This document shows, piece by piece, positions 62,934-64,000 of a DNA stretch of 64,000 nucleotides (positions within the stretch are counted from its first letter, which is position 1; each line of letters starts with the position of its first letter). The stretch is from Flavobacterium commune (lineage in GTDB: Bacteria; Bacteroidota; Bacteroidia; Flavobacteriales; Flavobacteriaceae), in contig NZ_CP017774.1 in the NCBI RefSeq assembly GCF_001857965.1, positions 2,852,001 to 2,916,000 of the forward strand, in the 5' to 3' direction. Under the pieces are notes generated by a model. It ran no database searches. It worked only from the letters and a program-made list of their open reading frames with translations, and was not told the DNA's origin. A program made the position numbers and the translations under genes.

Positions 62934-64000
62934 ATGAGAATATTAAAAATAATTTCAGCAAGTACACTTTTTACAGGTTTGTTATTGATTGCATCTTGTT
63001 CATCAAAAATGAATTCGAAATCAGAACCAACACTTTCGAATATTGCCGAAATTAAAATTGATTTGAATCAGGAATTACAAACTATGGATGGTTTTGGAGC
63101 ATCAGATGCCTGGAGATGTCAGATGGTTGGTAAAAATTGGCCTTTAGAAAAAAGAAATGGGATTGCCGATTTACTTTTTAGTAAAGAAGTGGATAAAGAT
63201 GGAAACCCAAAAGGAATTGGCTTATCTATTTGGAGATTCTATCTAGGAGCAGGAAGTGCTGAACAAGGATTAAATAGCGGTATTGCTGATGAATGGCGTA
63301 GAAGTGAATGTTTTCAAAATCCAGATGGAAGTTATGACTGGACAAAGCAAGCGGGACAAAGATGGTTTTTACAGGCAGCTAAAAGTCGTGGAGTTGAAAA
63401 ATTTCTGGCTTTCACCATTAGTCCGCCAGTACAAATGACATTAAACGGAAAAGCCTTTTCGCCTCAGAAATTAAATATGAATATCAAAAAGGGAATGCTT
63501 CCTAATTATGCCGACTTTTTGGTAGAAACTATCGATAATTTGCAACGCAATGAAGGAATTACTTTTGATTATTTAAGTCCAATAAACGAACCGCAATGGG
63601 ATTGGATGGCTGGAAAAAACGGGCTGGCAAGCCAGGAAGGAACTCCTGCAACCAATCAGGAAATGTTTAATTTTACAAAACTTTTATCAGAACGAATACA
63701 TTCAAAATCACTGAAAACAGAGATTGTTCTGGGGGAAGCAGCTATAATAAATTATTTGTATGAAAATGTAAATGACGAAAGCAGAGATGATCAAATAAAT
63801 ACGTTTTTTGGTTCATCTTCAACCAATATTTCACAATTGCCTCATGTGAAAAAAGTAATTACAGGTCACAGTTATTTTTCGATTTGGCCAGTAAAAGACC
63901 AAATAAGTTATCGTGAGAAATTAAGTTCTCGTTTAAAACAAATTGATAACTTAAAATATTGGCAAACGGAATATAGTATTCTGGAACAACTTGGTGAAGA
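62934..64000 (+). CDS. Second GH30 glycoside hydrolase, lipoprotein (3' end outside window)
   Basis: 355 complete codons visible from the ATG at 62934, open at the right edge. Lipobox IASC (about 21-24). Close paralogue of the GH30 at 55667: MDGFGASDAWRCQ, SIWRFYLGAGSAEQG, acid/base Glu219 in LSPINEPQWDW and nucleophile Glu346 in WQTEYSILE near the window end. An insertion (MAGKNGLA) follows the acid/base Glu, so the active-site rim differs from the first copy. Likely surface-exposed and acting on the same glycan. Confidence 0.88.
   Translation, partial: MRILKIISASTLFTGLLLIASCSSKMNSKSEPTLSNIAEIKIDLNQELQTMDGFGASDAWRCQMVGKNWPLEKRNGIADLLFSKEVDKDGNPKGIGLSIWRFYLGAGSAEQGLNSGIADEWRRSECFQNPDGSYDWTKQAGQRWFLQAAKSRGVEKFLAFTISPPVQMTLNGKAFSPQKLNMNIKKGMLPNYADFLVETIDNLQRNEGITFDYLSPINEPQWDWMAGKNGLASQEGTPATNQEMFNFTKLLSERIHSKSLKTEIVLGEAAIINYLYENVNDESRDDQINTFFGSSSTNISQLPHVKKVITGHSYFSIWPVKDQISYREKLSSRLKQIDNLKYWQTEYSILEQLGE

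Noticed and set aside
1..64000. Prophage, integrative element or complete insertion sequence
   Set aside because: No integrase, phage structural genes, att-like duplication at the tRNA-His or transposase with terminal repeats other than the RAYT were seen.

Overview
The window is AT-rich chromosomal DNA of a Bacteroidota member, most likely a Flavobacterium-type Flavobacteriaceae. The evidence is a SusC/SusD polysaccharide utilisation locus with a hybrid two-component regulator, a large single-chain PurL, BshB1 (bacillithiol), an OstA-like protein, lipoproteins with short signal peptides, and repeated promoters of the Bacteroidota type (TTG or TTTG, 18-20 bp, TAnnTTTG). Intergenic spaces carry many small palindromic repeats of the kind common in flavobacterial genomes.

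Layout. 1-2.0 kb: periplasmic DUF2271-like and ankyrin proteins. 2.0-5.4 kb: accessory patch with a REP-associated transposase (RAYT) and its REP hairpins, an AbiH-type phage-defence protein and other palindromic repeats. 5.4-8.6 kb: TonB receptor with a Cys/His-rich small exported protein, then a DinB-fold protein. 8.7-12.1 kb: an ABC-F gene interrupted by one in-frame stop and preceded by a leader that can hide its start codon, then a SulP anion transporter. 12.2-14.9 kb: ArsR-SRPBCC-DUF6807 operon with a palindromic operator, and a methyltransferase. 15-20.8 kb: ECF sigma factor with a membrane partner, PhzF and MocR genes, HIT and DUF2059 proteins. 20.9-28.9 kb: purL, a beta-helix lipoprotein, a hotdog thioesterase with isochorismate synthase (menaquinone), bshB1. 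29.0 kb: tRNA-His. 29.3-36.1 kb: acetylesterase, TPR-aroE pair, class III aminotransferase, OstA-like protein. 36.3-41.9 kb: an envelope/phospholipid operon (LUD protein, CdsA, Psd, ACBP, lipoprotein superoxide dismutase), ftsH and rsfS. 42.0 kb: birA. 43.1-64.0 kb: sodium/sugar symporter, then a polysaccharide utilisation locus: HTCS regulator, surface glycan-binding lipoprotein, SusC, SusD, GH30, GH2, GH2 and a second GH30 cut by the window edge.

Working picture of the locus (inference): glycan is held by the SusE/F-like lipoprotein and SusD, cut at the surface by lipoprotein GH30 enzymes, imported by SusC, trimmed by the two periplasmic GH2 enzymes, and the sugar taken in by the symporter. 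The HTCS senses a periplasmic oligosaccharide. A beta-linked galactan or arabinogalactan side chain is the leading guess, but a beta-glucan or another substrate is not excluded.

No clearly new multi-gene system is present. The most distinctive signals are the covarying REP hairpins flanking the RAYT gene, the ABC-F leader plus nonsense codon, the ArsR operator overlapping its own promoter, and the hairpins at successive gene boundaries in the glycan locus.
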